NCBI RefSeq assembly: GCF_014236655.1
Contig: NZ_JACMYG010000007.1
Span: 1 to 64,000, forward strand
Source of the DNA: Pseudomonas kielensis
GTDB taxonomy: Bacteria; Pseudomonadota; Gammaproteobacteria; Pseudomonadales; Pseudomonadaceae
Reading direction: 5' to 3'
Length of the DNA stretch: 64,000 bases
Shown: piece by piece, positions 1 to 7,948 of the stretch
How the letters are laid out: every line of letters begins with the position of its first letter
Position numbering within the stretch: position 1 is the first letter of the stretch
Program-made: the position numbers and the translations under genes
The notes under the pieces: generated by a model
Told to the model about the DNA's origin: nothing
Databases searched by the model: none
The model's input: the letters and a program-made list of their open reading frames with translations, nothing else

Positions 1-298
1 GCGCGTGGCGGCGGCCCACGGATTCAAGCCGGAGTGAGGGCACACCGAGCCCAGGCGAGGTGCCAAGTGGTGGGGCAAGAGCCTTTTGCTTACTTTTGGG
101 CTCTCAAAAGTGAGCCGCTGTAAGAGCGGAACCCATATCAGCCGTTACCGAAGAAATGGATATGTACTCCGCCTAATCCAACACGCCAGAAGCCCAGAGG
201 CCGCCACGGTAGCAAGCTCCTCCCTCGCCACAGGCCGCTACAAAGTTGGGTAGATACCTATGGATATCGCGGGCTCGACAGCGGCTACGGGCACCCCG
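1..298. repeat. Non-coding left edge, probably part of a dispersed Pseudomonas repeat
   Basis: No convincing gene is visible. The stretch around 80-150, with short imperfect inverted segments near the run TTTTGGGCTCTCAAAAG, resembles a non-coding block that I remember as recurring many times in P. fluorescens-group genomes. That identification is from memory and was not searched. The sequence is cut by the window edge, so its full extent is unknown. Confidence 0.35.
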
Positions 299-694
299 TC
301 ATTGGCAGAAGGTTTCGTGCAAATGCCGCCACCGCAGTTGGCCTGACGGCAGTTTCTCGATCACCGCCGTGGCCCGGCGATCATTGAGGACCCCGCTGGC
401 ATCCGACTGCAACTCGCGGTAGCTGAGGGTGGCGCCGTGGGCATGCTGGTCGAGCCCGTGCATTTCGCTTAACTCGATGCGCATCCCCGCACGCGCACCG
501 CCCAGGGTTTCGAACAGTTGCTGCAAGGCCCCAAAGTCCAGGCTGTTGCCGTTGGGAGCAATCATCGAGAACTGCGGGGAGAAGCGCGCCAGCAGGCGGT
601 CCAGTACGCCCCGATCGGGGGTGCCGGCGAACCATTGCTCAATGTCGACCAGGGTCTGGGTGACTTCAGTAACGTAATCGCGATAGTCGTTCAT
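299..694 (-). CDS. Small NTF2/SnoaL-like (DUF4440-type) protein
   Basis: A 131-residue soluble protein without signal peptide or membrane segment. The pattern of an N-terminal helix, an FSP-F-M-I-P segment and a C-terminal strand with RWRHLHETF fits the cone-shaped alpha+beta fold of NTF2-like/DUF4440 proteins, which bind or turn over small molecules. The start codon overlaps the stop of the upstream MFS gene (TGATG), so the two are almost certainly translated together. The exact substrate cannot be read from the sequence; the link to the exporter suggests an accessory or detoxifying role, which is inference. Confidence 0.75.
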   Translation of the reverse strand: MNDYRDYVTEVTQTLVDIEQWFAGTPDRGVLDRLLARFSPQFSMIAPNGNSLDFGALQQLFETLGGARAGMRIELSEMHGLDQHAHGATLSYRELQSDASGVLNDRRATAVIEKLPSGQLRWRHLHETFCQ

Positions 695-1929
695 CAGCTT
701 TTTTCCAGGAGTGGGTGGGCGGTGACGAGCGCTTTCACGCCCGATGAATCAAAGCGCAGCACGGCCCACAGCGGTACCAGCGAGAGCAGTGCGGCAGCCA
801 GAAAACAGCGCTCGAAGGCATGCGCCGAGTGCGGGCCGAGGACGCTGAGCAATCCACTCAGCACGGCGCCGCCGAGGCAGAAACTCAGTTGCCGATTGAT
901 GTTCCACAGGGCGCTGGCGTGGTTCATACGGGCAGGAAGAATGTCGATAAAGGCCAGGGTCTGCGCGCAACTGCTGCACAGGCTGCCGCCCAGGCCCATC
1001 AGGGCATAGGCCAGCACCGGCAGCCAGCCTTGCGGTTGCTCGATCAGCACCAGCAGGCCAATGCCCAGGCTTTGCAGCAGGGCGCCAACCACCAGCAACG
1101 GCTTGGGGCCCCAGCGGTTGAACCCGCGTTTGCCGACGGCAATCGCCAGCGCCGAGCCCAGCGCCCACGGCAGCATCAGGGCGCCGATCTGCGCGTTACC
1201 CCAACCTTGTTGGTGCAGGTACAGCACAGCGATCAGGCTGGTGCCGATGAACACGCCGGGAATCAACAGGTAGACCCACATGGCCAGCCGCAGGGACGGG
1301 CTGTGCAACAGCTGAAGATCGAGCCAGGCCGACAGATTGCCCGCGCTATCCTGGGCACGCTGCGTGGCCCGCGGCGCGTCGGCCTGCAGCCAACAGGCCG
1401 CGAGCACCAGCGCCAGCAGGGTCAGCGGCAGATTCAGGTAGAACACCCAGCGCCACGACAGCGCTTGCACGATCAGCCCACCCGCGGCCGGCGACAGCGC
1501 GGGCACCAGCAACGCCACCGACATCACCCAGGTGGTCAGTTGGGCCCGTTGTTGCGCCGGGAATTGGCGAAACGCCAAGGCCTGGCCGAGGGGGATCAAC
1601 AGCCCGCCACTGAGCCCTTGCAGCAGCCGCCAGCCGATCAGCGCTTCAATCGACTGGGCACCGGCCACCAACAGCGACGCGCAGCCGAACAGCAGCAGTG
1701 ACGCGAGGATCAGCCGGCGTTCGCCGAACCGCGCCGCCAGCCACACACTCAGTGGAATGATCAGGGTCAGGCCGAGCATGTAGGCGTTGCTGATCCACGC
1801 CAGTTGGGTCACCGAGGCGTGCAATTGCAGCGCGATGTCGGGGTAGGCGATGCTGGCGACGAACATGTTCATCAGGTCGAGGGCGAACCCCAGCAGATAC
1901 ACCAATGCGACTTTCCAGCGATAGGCCAT
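694..1929 (-). CDS. MFS multidrug-type exporter
   Basis: A 411-residue integral membrane protein with about twelve hydrophobic segments. The early WISNAYMLGLTL segment, the loop ARFGERR (MFS motif A) and the QGLSGGLLIPLGQ segment are typical of drug:H+ antiporters, although the protein has the 12-helix length rather than the 14-helix DHA2 length. I place the start at the ATG at 1929 because GGGAAG lies seven bases upstream; an in-frame TTG six codons earlier is less likely. The gene is divergent from a LysR regulator and shares a 110-bp control region with it, the standard layout of a regulator beside its efflux target. The substrate is unknown. Confidence 0.85.
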   Translation of the reverse strand: MAYRWKVALVYLLGFALDLMNMFVASIAYPDIALQLHASVTQLAWISNAYMLGLTLIIPLSVWLAARFGERRLILASLLLFGCASLLVAGAQSIEALIGWRLLQGLSGGLLIPLGQALAFRQFPAQQRAQLTTWVMSVALLVPALSPAAGGLIVQALSWRWVFYLNLPLTLLALVLAACWLQADAPRATQRAQDSAGNLSAWLDLQLLHSPSLRLAMWVYLLIPGVFIGTSLIAVLYLHQQGWGNAQIGALMLPWALGSALAIAVGKRGFNRWGPKPLLVVGALLQSLGIGLLVLIEQPQGWLPVLAYALMGLGGSLCSSCAQTLAFIDILPARMNHASALWNINRQLSFCLGGAVLSGLLSVLGPHSAHAFERCFLAAALLSLVPLWAVLRFDSSGVKALVTAHPLLEKS

Positions 1930-2004
1930 GACAACTTCCCGGTCCAAGAGACGGGCAGGGTAGTGCGCTGCAAATGCTAGAGAAACACTGATTTGCCTGC
2001 TAGT

Positions 2005-2025
2005 TTGTCAAAATTATTTTGACAA
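2005..2025. promoter_or_regulatory. Palindromic operator between MFS gene and lysR-type gene
   Basis: The arms TTGTCAAAA and TTTTGACAA are perfect 9-bp inverted repeats separated by TTA, centred 25 bp before the regulator ATG. The AT-rich palindrome stands out from its GC-rich surroundings. LysR-type regulators bind T-N11-A-type palindromes near divergent promoters, so this is the likely autoregulatory and activation site. The binding is inferred; the symmetry is directly visible. Confidence 0.7.
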
Positions 2026-2039
2026 GGAACGCCGTCAAC

Positions 2040-2921
2040 ATGGTCAGCCTGGACCGTTTCGATACCTTCAAGGCCGTCGTCGAGGCCGGCTCGTTGACCG
2101 CCGCAGCCGATCTGCTGGGGCAAACCCGGGCGGTGGTCAGCTTCAACCTCAAGCGTCTGGAAGCCGAGTTGGGGGTGACCCTGCTGACCCGCAGCACCCG
2201 GCAACTGGCGCTGACCGATGCCGGTGAGCGCTTTTATCTGCGCTGCTTGCGCACCCTGGATGAAGCACGCCTGGCGATCGAGGAGGCGCGCTCCGAGCAC
2301 ACCCAGCTCAAGGGCACGCTGCGGATCACCACCACCCTGGAGTTTGCCCTGGCCCAGGTGGTGGCCGCGTTGGAGGTGTTCCGCCAGCAGCATCCGCAGT
2401 TGAACATTCACTTATCGACGTCCTCGACCCATGCCGACCTGATTTCCGAGCGGTTTGACGTGGCGATTCGTCTGGGGCGTATGCACGACTCCAACCTGCG
2501 CGCCGTGCAGTTGTCGACCTTCGAGATTTACCCGGTGGCGACGCGCACGCTGCTCGAACGCCACGGCCCAGTGACCCGCCTGGCCGAGCTGGAGGCACTG
2601 CCGACCCTGGGGCACGGGCGGGTGCCCGAGTTGACGGTCACCGACCCCGCGGGCACTGAGCATGTCTATCAACCTCAACCTGGAAAGACCGCGATCATCG
2701 CCGACAACTCGGCCACCCTGCGGGCATTTGCCCTGACGGGGCAGGGGGTGGCGATTCTGCCTGAATGGCTGATCGCCGAGGATCTGCAGCAGGGCCGCTT
2801 GCAACGCTTGTTGCCCGATCACCGGTTTGCCCAGCAGGGGGTGTATGCCTTGTACCCGGACACCCGGCACCTGCCGCTGAAGGTGCGGGCGTTTATTGAT
2901 TTCATGAAGGAATGGAGCTGA
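2040..2921 (+). CDS. LysR-family transcriptional regulator
   Basis: A 293-residue LysR-type regulator. The N-terminal winged helix-turn-helix is clear (FDTFKAVVEAGSLTAAAD followed by the recognition helix region VVSFNLKRLEAELGVTLL). The remaining 200 residues form the two-lobed effector-binding domain, ending in LPLKVRAFIDFM, the usual closing segment of this family. The ATG at 2040 is preferred because AAGGAA lies at a suitable distance; the upstream in-frame TTG sits inside the operator palindrome. It most likely controls the divergent MFS/NTF2-like pair. The effector is unknown. Confidence 0.9.
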   Translation: MVSLDRFDTFKAVVEAGSLTAAADLLGQTRAVVSFNLKRLEAELGVTLLTRSTRQLALTDAGERFYLRCLRTLDEARLAIEEARSEHTQLKGTLRITTTLEFALAQVVAALEVFRQQHPQLNIHLSTSSTHADLISERFDVAIRLGRMHDSNLRAVQLSTFEIYPVATRTLLERHGPVTRLAELEALPTLGHGRVPELTVTDPAGTEHVYQPQPGKTAIIADNSATLRAFALTGQGVAILPEWLIAEDLQQGRLQRLLPDHRFAQQGVYALYPDTRHLPLKVRAFIDFMKEWS

Positions 2922-2944
2922 GGTTGGTAGGTGCCTGTTCGGTC

Positions 2945-3006
2945 GCCATCGCGGGCACGCCCTGCTCCTGCACCTCTCCTGTGGGAGCGGGCTTGCCCGC
3001 GATGCT
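2945..3006. repeat. REPIN-like inverted pair of REP palindromes
   Basis: A right half with the canonical TGTGGGAGCGGGCTTGCCCG core faces a degenerate left half with GCCATCGCGGGCACGCCC. It lies between two convergent genes (lysR-type and SDR), the usual place for Pseudomonas REP elements, where it may also act as a barrier between converging transcripts. Confidence 0.8.
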
Positions 3007-3015
3007 TTTCGACCT

Positions 3016-3840
3016 TCAGAGCTGCCCGCGCAAGCCAAACCGCTTCTTCAACACCCACTCCAGCAAGCCCTTGGGCACCCACGCCGCCAGCAGCGGCAGG
3101 GCGCGACTGCCGTTGCCCACGCGCAGCAAGCGCGGAGGTCGGTCTTGCTGCACGGCCTTGAGCAGGTCGGCGGCGAACTCGCTGGCGGCGGTTGGCTTGT
3201 CCTGGGACGCCTTGGCCCGGGCGCGAATGCCTTCGCGCAGCGGGAACCACGGCGATTGTTCGCTGATCAGTCGCTCGGCTTCGTGGCCGGCATTCTTGGC
3301 GAAGCTGGAGGCGATGGCCCCCGGCTGGACTTCCATCACCCGCACACCGAACGGCGCCAGCTCCATGCGCAGGGCATCGCTCAAGGCATGCACGGCGGCT
3401 TTGGACGCGCAGTAGGCACCAGCGAACGGCGTGACCAAGACGCCAGACACACTGCCGATGTTCACCACCAGCCCTTTGGTCCGACGTAGCACGGGAAACA
3501 TTGCGCGCGTGACGCCAACGATGGCGAACACATTGGTTTCGAACTGGCGCTGCATGGCCGGTACGCCTCCATCGAGCAGAGGGCCCATGGCACCGTAACC
3601 CGCGTTGTTGATCAGCACATCCAGGCCGCCATGCTGCTGGTTGATGCGCTCGCTCAACTGTTCCAGCGCCGGGCCATCGTTGACGTCCAGTTGCACGGCG
3701 GTGAAACCGGCGGCGGTCAGGGTTGCCACGTCTTCGGGCTTGCGGGCGCTGGCCCAGACTTGGTAGCCGGCGGCTTTGAACACATCGGCCAGGGCACGGC
3801 CGATGCCGCTTGAACATCCGGTAATCAACGCAACGGGCAT
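3016..3840 (-). CDS. Short-chain dehydrogenase/reductase (SDR)
   Basis: A 274-residue classical SDR. The cofactor motif TGCSSGIG is at residues about 8-15, the NNAG motif near residue 85, and the catalytic YCASK (Tyr-x3-Lys) near 150. Such enzymes oxidise or reduce alcohol/ketone groups with NAD(P); the substrate cannot be assigned. The start at 3840 follows an AAGGA ribosome-binding site at seven bases; a TTG six codons upstream was rejected. The C-terminal tail beyond residue 245 is basic and hydrophobic. It stands 35 bases downstream of a small membrane protein on the same strand and may be co-transcribed with it. Confidence 0.9.
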   Translation of the reverse strand: MPVALITGCSSGIGRALADVFKAAGYQVWASARKPEDVATLTAAGFTAVQLDVNDGPALEQLSERINQQHGGLDVLINNAGYGAMGPLLDGGVPAMQRQFETNVFAIVGVTRAMFPVLRRTKGLVVNIGSVSGVLVTPFAGAYCASKAAVHALSDALRMELAPFGVRVMEVQPGAIASSFAKNAGHEAERLISEQSPWFPLREGIRARAKASQDKPTAASEFAADLLKAVQQDRPPRLLRVGNGSRALPLLAAWVPKGLLEWVLKKRFGLRGQL

Positions 3841-3875
3841 GGCGCGGTCCTTGTGCAAAAAAAGAGGGGGAGGGC

Positions 3876-4340
3876 TCAGTCGGAGAAACTACCCTGCAAA
3901 CGCTCGGCGCGAAACTCCAGGGTGTGTGGGCGATAGCCAGGGCGCAGTGGCGGCATTGGCAGGCAGTCTTGCCAATGGGCGCCGGCCTGCAATTCGCCGG
4001 GACCTCGGTAGCGCGGTGCGGCGTATTGATTGTCCGCCAGGTTGACCGTATCGCCCGGTGCATAGGCGGCGATCCGCCAACGCAATTCGGTCAGCGGCAC
4101 AGCGTTGCCGTTGTTCATTGTCAGCAGCAAGGGACGGTCCGCCGGGCACTGCTCGGGGGCGTAGGTGATGCGCAACTCCAGGCGCGCCAGTTGCTTGGCC
4201 TCGCGGTTGTCCAGCCACACCACCCAGACAGCCACCAACCCCAACCCGAGCGCCGCCGCCAATGACACAGGCAAGGCCTTGGCCGGGTAACGCAACAATA
4301 GGACCAACCAGGTAATGACCAGCAAAACGCCGATGAACAT
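3876..4340 (-). CDS. Small membrane-anchored hypothetical protein
   Basis: A 154-residue protein with two hydrophobic N-terminal segments (about residues 1-18 and 24-43), followed by an exposed domain of about 110 residues that includes two cysteines (near the start and end of the domain). I do not recognise a named domain; the extracytoplasmic part looks like a small beta-rich domain. The start at 4340 has GAGG eight bases upstream. It lies between the alginate operon terminator and an SDR gene and is not obviously part of alginate synthesis. Confidence 0.7.
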   Translation of the reverse strand: MFIGVLLVITWLVLLLRYPAKALPVSLAAALGLGLVAVWVVWLDNREAKQLARLELRITYAPEQCPADRPLLLTMNNGNAVPLTELRWRIAAYAPGDTVNLADNQYAAPRYRGPGELQAGAHWQDCLPMPPLRPGYRPHTLEFRAERLQGSFSD

Positions 4341-4417
4341 GGAGCAAACCTCGCAAGCGGGAACCCGCATCCTACCTAAGCGTAGGGGAGGTTGGCGATC
4401 AGGCTGGCTGGGGACGC

Positions 4418-4475
4418 AAAAAAGCCCCCGCCCAACCCACTGCGGATAGGGGACGCAGTCGGCTGGACGGGGGCT
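4418..4475 (-). terminator. Rho-independent terminator of the alginate operon
   Basis: Read on the minus strand, AGCCCCCGTCCAGCC pairs imperfectly with GGTTGGGCGGGGGCT and is followed by a T run. It starts about 17 bases after the algA stop, so it closes the 12-gene transcript. Confidence 0.8.
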
Positions 4476-4491
4476 GGTTTGTTGCCTGTGA

Positions 4492-5943
4492 TTACTGGGC
4501 GATGGTCTTCACCGACACCCCACGCTCAAGCGGAGTCGAGCGTCCGTAGATGTCCTCGAACCGCTCGATATCGTCCTCGCCCAGGTAGCTGCCCGATTGC
4601 ACCTCGATGATCTCCAGCGCGATCTTGCCCGGGTTGCGCAGGCGATGCACCGAGGCAATCGGGATGTAGGTCGACTGGTTTTCGGTCAGCAGGAACACGT
4701 TTTCATCGCAGGTCACCTCGGCCGTGCCGCTGACTACGATCCAGTGTTCGGCGCGATGGTGGTGCATCTGCAACGACAGGCACGCGCCCGGCTTGACCGA
4801 GATGTGCTTGACCTGGAAACGCCCGCCCATGTCCACCGAGTCGTAGGAGCCCCACGGCCGGTAAACCTCGCAGTGGTTCTGGGTTTCGCTGCGGCCCTGT
4901 TCGTTGAGGGTGTTGACCATCTGCTTGACGCCTTGGACCTTGTCCTTGTGGGCGATCATCATGGCGTCCTTGGTCTCGACCACGACGATGTTGTCCAGAC
5001 CGATCACCGACACCAGTTTGCCGTTGCCGTGGATCATGCAATTGCGGCTGTCCTGGATCACCACGTCGCCCTTGCTGACGTTGCCGTTGCTGTCTTTCTC
5101 GTGCACATCCCACAACGACGACCAGCACCCGACATCGCTCCAGCCGGCGGTCAGCGGCACCACGCAGGCGCGCTGGGTTTTTTCCATCACGGCGTAGTCG
5201 ATGGAGTTGTCCGGGCAGCAGGCGAAAGTGGCTTCGTCGAGGGTCAGGGTGTCGGCATCCTGCTCACTGCGTTCGAGGGTCAGCAGGCAGGTGTCGTAGA
5301 TGTCCGGGTCGTGTTTTTTCAGCTCTTCGAGGAAACGGCTGGCGCGGAACAGGAACATGCCGCTGTTCCAGAAGTAGCCCCCGGCCTGGACGAACTCGGT
5401 GGCGCGCTTGACGTCGGGTTTTTCGACGAAGTGCGAAACCCGGCTGACGCCTTCGGGCAGCAGCGCATCGTTGCAGGACTTGATGTAGCCATAGCCGGTT
5501 TCCGGTTTGGTCGCCGGCACGCCGAACAGCACCATCTCACCACGCTCGGCGGCCACGGTGGCCAGGGCCAGGGCGCGTTGCAGGGCTTTCTGGTCTTCGA
5601 GCACGTGGTCGGCCGGCAGCACCAGCATCAGCTCGTCGCGCCCTTCGTTGACCAGCATCATCGCCGTCAGCGCCACGGCCGGTGCGGTGTTGCGTCCGAA
5701 GGGTTCCATCAGGATGCGCTGGGCTTCCAGCTTGCGGGTGCTCAGTTGCTCATTGACGATGAAACGGTGGTCCTTGTTGCAGACCACGATGGGCGTGTCC
5801 ATGCCCTCGAACACCAGGCGCTCGAGGGTCTGCTGGAACAACGTGTGCTCACCGGTCAGGGCGAGGAATTGCTTGGGGAACTGTTTACGCGAAAGCGGCC
5901 AGAGACGTGAACCGCTACCACCTGACAAGATCACTGGAATCAT
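4492..5943 (-). CDS. algA: AlgA, phosphomannose isomerase / GDP-mannose pyrophosphorylase
   Basis: A 483-residue bifunctional enzyme that converts fructose-6-P to mannose-6-P and later mannose-1-P to GDP-mannose, the first and third steps toward the alginate precursor. The N-terminal nucleotidyltransferase domain begins with GGSGSRLWPLSRKQFPKQF; the C-terminal cupin (isomerase) domain holds QMHHHRAEHWIVVSGT near residue 400. The start at 5943 follows GAGGAG at eight bases and matches the family start MIPVILSGG. It is the last gene of the operon and is separated from algF by a REP-type palindrome. Confidence 0.97.
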   Translation of the reverse strand: MIPVILSGGSGSRLWPLSRKQFPKQFLALTGEHTLFQQTLERLVFEGMDTPIVVCNKDHRFIVNEQLSTRKLEAQRILMEPFGRNTAPAVALTAMMLVNEGRDELMLVLPADHVLEDQKALQRALALATVAAERGEMVLFGVPATKPETGYGYIKSCNDALLPEGVSRVSHFVEKPDVKRATEFVQAGGYFWNSGMFLFRASRFLEELKKHDPDIYDTCLLTLERSEQDADTLTLDEATFACCPDNSIDYAVMEKTQRACVVPLTAGWSDVGCWSSLWDVHEKDSNGNVSKGDVVIQDSRNCMIHGNGKLVSVIGLDNIVVVETKDAMMIAHKDKVQGVKQMVNTLNEQGRSETQNHCEVYRPWGSYDSVDMGGRFQVKHISVKPGACLSLQMHHHRAEHWIVVSGTAEVTCDENVFLLTENQSTYIPIASVHRLRNPGKIALEIIEVQSGSYLGEDDIERFEDIYGRSTPLERGVSVKTIAQ

Positions 5944-5978
5944 GGTGTTACTCCTCGACAATCGTTTGATTAGGCCTT

Positions 5979-6065
5979 TGTGGGAGCTAGCCTGCTAGCG
6001 ATGGCATCACCTCGGTACACCGGTAAAGCCGAGTTGCCTGCATCGCCGGCAGGCCGGCTCCCACA
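5979..6065. repeat. REPIN-like palindrome between algF and algA
   Basis: The outer arms TGTGGGAGC and GCTCCCACA frame inner arms related to AGCCTGCTAGCGATG and CATCGCCGGCAGGC. This is a variant REP sequence that differs from the one between algI and algL. It sits inside the operon transcript, where it could form a stable mRNA stem. Confidence 0.75.
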
Positions 6066-6092
6066 GAGAGCCAGGACATTTCTGGAAATGTA

Positions 6093-6746
6093 TTAGCGGG
6101 TCGACACCGGGCGCTTCACCCACACAGGCGACAGGCTGCTGCCGTTGCCGGTGACGTACAGCACCGCGGCTTCACCGCGCTCCAGGGCGACCGGCTTGAG
6201 GTCGCCGACTTTTTTCTCGCCCTCGTACAGCGCCAGGCTGACTTTCACCGGGTTGATTTCCCGCTCGCCACGGCCCTTGGCGGCGACGCTCTTGACCACT
6301 TCGGTCTTGCCATCGGCGGTCTTCAGCGTCAGGGCCTTGTCGGTGAGGTTCTGCACCCGTACCAGGGACTTCTGCTTGTTCTTGAACGGCGGTTCTTCGA
6401 TCAGTTGTGGCTGGCCACTGGCGTTGTTGACCAGGGTGTAATAGTGGTCGGCGGCCAGCTTCACCGGCAGGGTCTGGCTGCCGACCTTGGCGCTGTAGTC
6501 GCCGCCGGGCATGAAGCTGAAGTCACTGCTGGCCAGCGGTGCAACTTCGCTCAGTTGGGTGCTGCCGACCGTGGCGCTGACTTCGGCGTTGCTGGCGTTG
6601 TAGATGCGCACGAAGCTCGAGCCCTTTGGCGCAACGGGACCGTAGAGGGCGGCATCGCCGGCGAAGGCCGACAACGACAGCATGCTCATGCCGGCAACGA
6701 GGGCGAAGGTTTTGGCGAGACGACGAGGAGTGGAAGTGCAAGTCAT
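6093..6746 (-). CDS. algF: AlgF, alginate O-acetylation periplasmic protein
   Basis: A 217-residue exported protein with a basic start and a hydrophobic signal segment ending at AFA-GD (about residue 29). The mature part consists of two small beta-rich halves with PKGSSFVRIYNASN and LVRVQNLTDK segments, as in AlgF. AlgF works with AlgI, AlgJ and AlgX to O-acetylate alginate in the periplasm, probably as an adaptor rather than a transferase. It is 15 bases downstream of algJ. Confidence 0.95.
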   Translation of the reverse strand: MTCTSTPRRLAKTFALVAGMSMLSLSAFAGDAALYGPVAPKGSSFVRIYNASNAEVSATVGSTQLSEVAPLASSDFSFMPGGDYSAKVGSQTLPVKLAADHYYTLVNNASGQPQLIEEPPFKNKQKSLVRVQNLTDKALTLKTADGKTEVVKSVAAKGRGEREINPVKVSLALYEGEKKVGDLKPVALERGEAAVLYVTGNGSSLSPVWVKRPVSTR

Positions 6747-6761
6747 GGGAGTTACCTCTTT

Positions 6762-7937
6762 TCAGTTTTGCGCCCGGTCGGGCGTCTCGGATTGAGTGTT
6801 TGCGGCTACGTTCTGTTGGCGCGCACCGGCTTGTTTGAGTTCTGCGACCCACTGCGGGTCGGCGTCGCCGATTTCGTTGTTCACGGGCAGATAACGTTCA
6901 GGAAACTCCCAGATCAGCACCTGGGGCGGGCTGTTCTTGAAGTCGTCGCTTTTCAGGTAACTGAGCATCGGCAGGATCGGCCCGTGGCCGTCCTCGGCGT
7001 AATTGACCACGTCGCTGCGCAGGGCCTGCTGCAATGCACCGACGAAGTTCCAGTTGGGGTTGGCGCTGTAGCTGGTGCCGATCAGCGCTACGGGCACTTC
7101 GGTGTTGGCGAACAGTGCGTCGTCACCGGCGGGCTGGTCGGAAGCGGCAACGGTGGTGCGCTTGTGCAGCGGTTCTTGCGCCGGCATCAGGTTTTCGAAC
7201 AGCGGGTCCAGCGGCAGGAACAGGCGCAGGTCGCCCTTGTGCGTGACGTTCTGCGCGGGTTGGGTGACGAAGTCTTGCGGGGCACCGCTCAGCGGGAACT
7301 TGTCGGCAATGGTCTTGGCCAGGCGGTTGGCGGCGACCTCGGCACCCTCCGGGGTCCAGTGGGTGTCAGTGCGCAGGAACACTTGCTTGCCGGCGTGCTT
7401 GGCCGCTTGCAAGGGGCCGAGCAAATCAGGTGCAGGGATCCGGTCAGCCGCCAGGCGCTGGTGGAAATCCTGGTAGAGGTTGGCGTGGATGCTGGCCGGC
7501 TTCACCTCCGCGAGGTGTTCCGGGTACAGGCGCACCTTGGCCGGCACCACCGCCATCACCAGTTGCACGCCTTTCTCTTTCAGCGTCTGGCGCACGCCTT
7601 CGACCAGCGCGTAGTTGCCTTGCAGGTTCAGCTCTTCGTTGACGATCGGGTTGAATTCTTCATCGCTGTACAACCACTGGTCGCGCCCGAGCACCACGCC
7701 CGGACGGCCTTCGTTGAACAGCTTGAAGTCCAGCGCGGCCCACAGGTTGGTGCCCAGGCGCTTGATCGGGAACTGCTCGTCGTAGTGGGTTTCCACGGCC
7801 TTGCTCCAGCGGCCGTTGAGCACGGTCGCCTCGGCGTTGGTGCTGAAACCGAAGAAGCTGCGTACCGACCACAGGCCCAGGACCATCAGGGTCACCAGGA
7901 ACAGGGCGATGTAGAACACGCGTAATGAGCGGGTCAT
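6762..7937 (-). CDS. algJ: AlgJ, alginate O-acetylation protein (SGNH-like)
   Basis: A 391-residue inner-membrane-anchored periplasmic protein, the same length as the P. aeruginosa protein. One N-terminal membrane segment (about residues 8-27) is followed by an ALGX/SGNH-like hydrolase fold. The Asp-His pair is visible in RTDTHWTPEG and the nucleophilic Ser in LIGTSYS. The family role is to pass acetyl groups received from AlgI toward the polymer. The stop is followed closely by algF and the start lies 11 bases after the algI stop. Confidence 0.95.
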   Translation of the reverse strand: MTRSLRVFYIALFLVTLMVLGLWSVRSFFGFSTNAEATVLNGRWSKAVETHYDEQFPIKRLGTNLWAALDFKLFNEGRPGVVLGRDQWLYSDEEFNPIVNEELNLQGNYALVEGVRQTLKEKGVQLVMAVVPAKVRLYPEHLAEVKPASIHANLYQDFHQRLAADRIPAPDLLGPLQAAKHAGKQVFLRTDTHWTPEGAEVAANRLAKTIADKFPLSGAPQDFVTQPAQNVTHKGDLRLFLPLDPLFENLMPAQEPLHKRTTVAASDQPAGDDALFANTEVPVALIGTSYSANPNWNFVGALQQALRSDVVNYAEDGHGPILPMLSYLKSDDFKNSPPQVLIWEFPERYLPVNNEIGDADPQWVAELKQAGARQQNVAANTQSETPDRAQN

Positions 7938-7948
7938 GGTCAGAGCCC

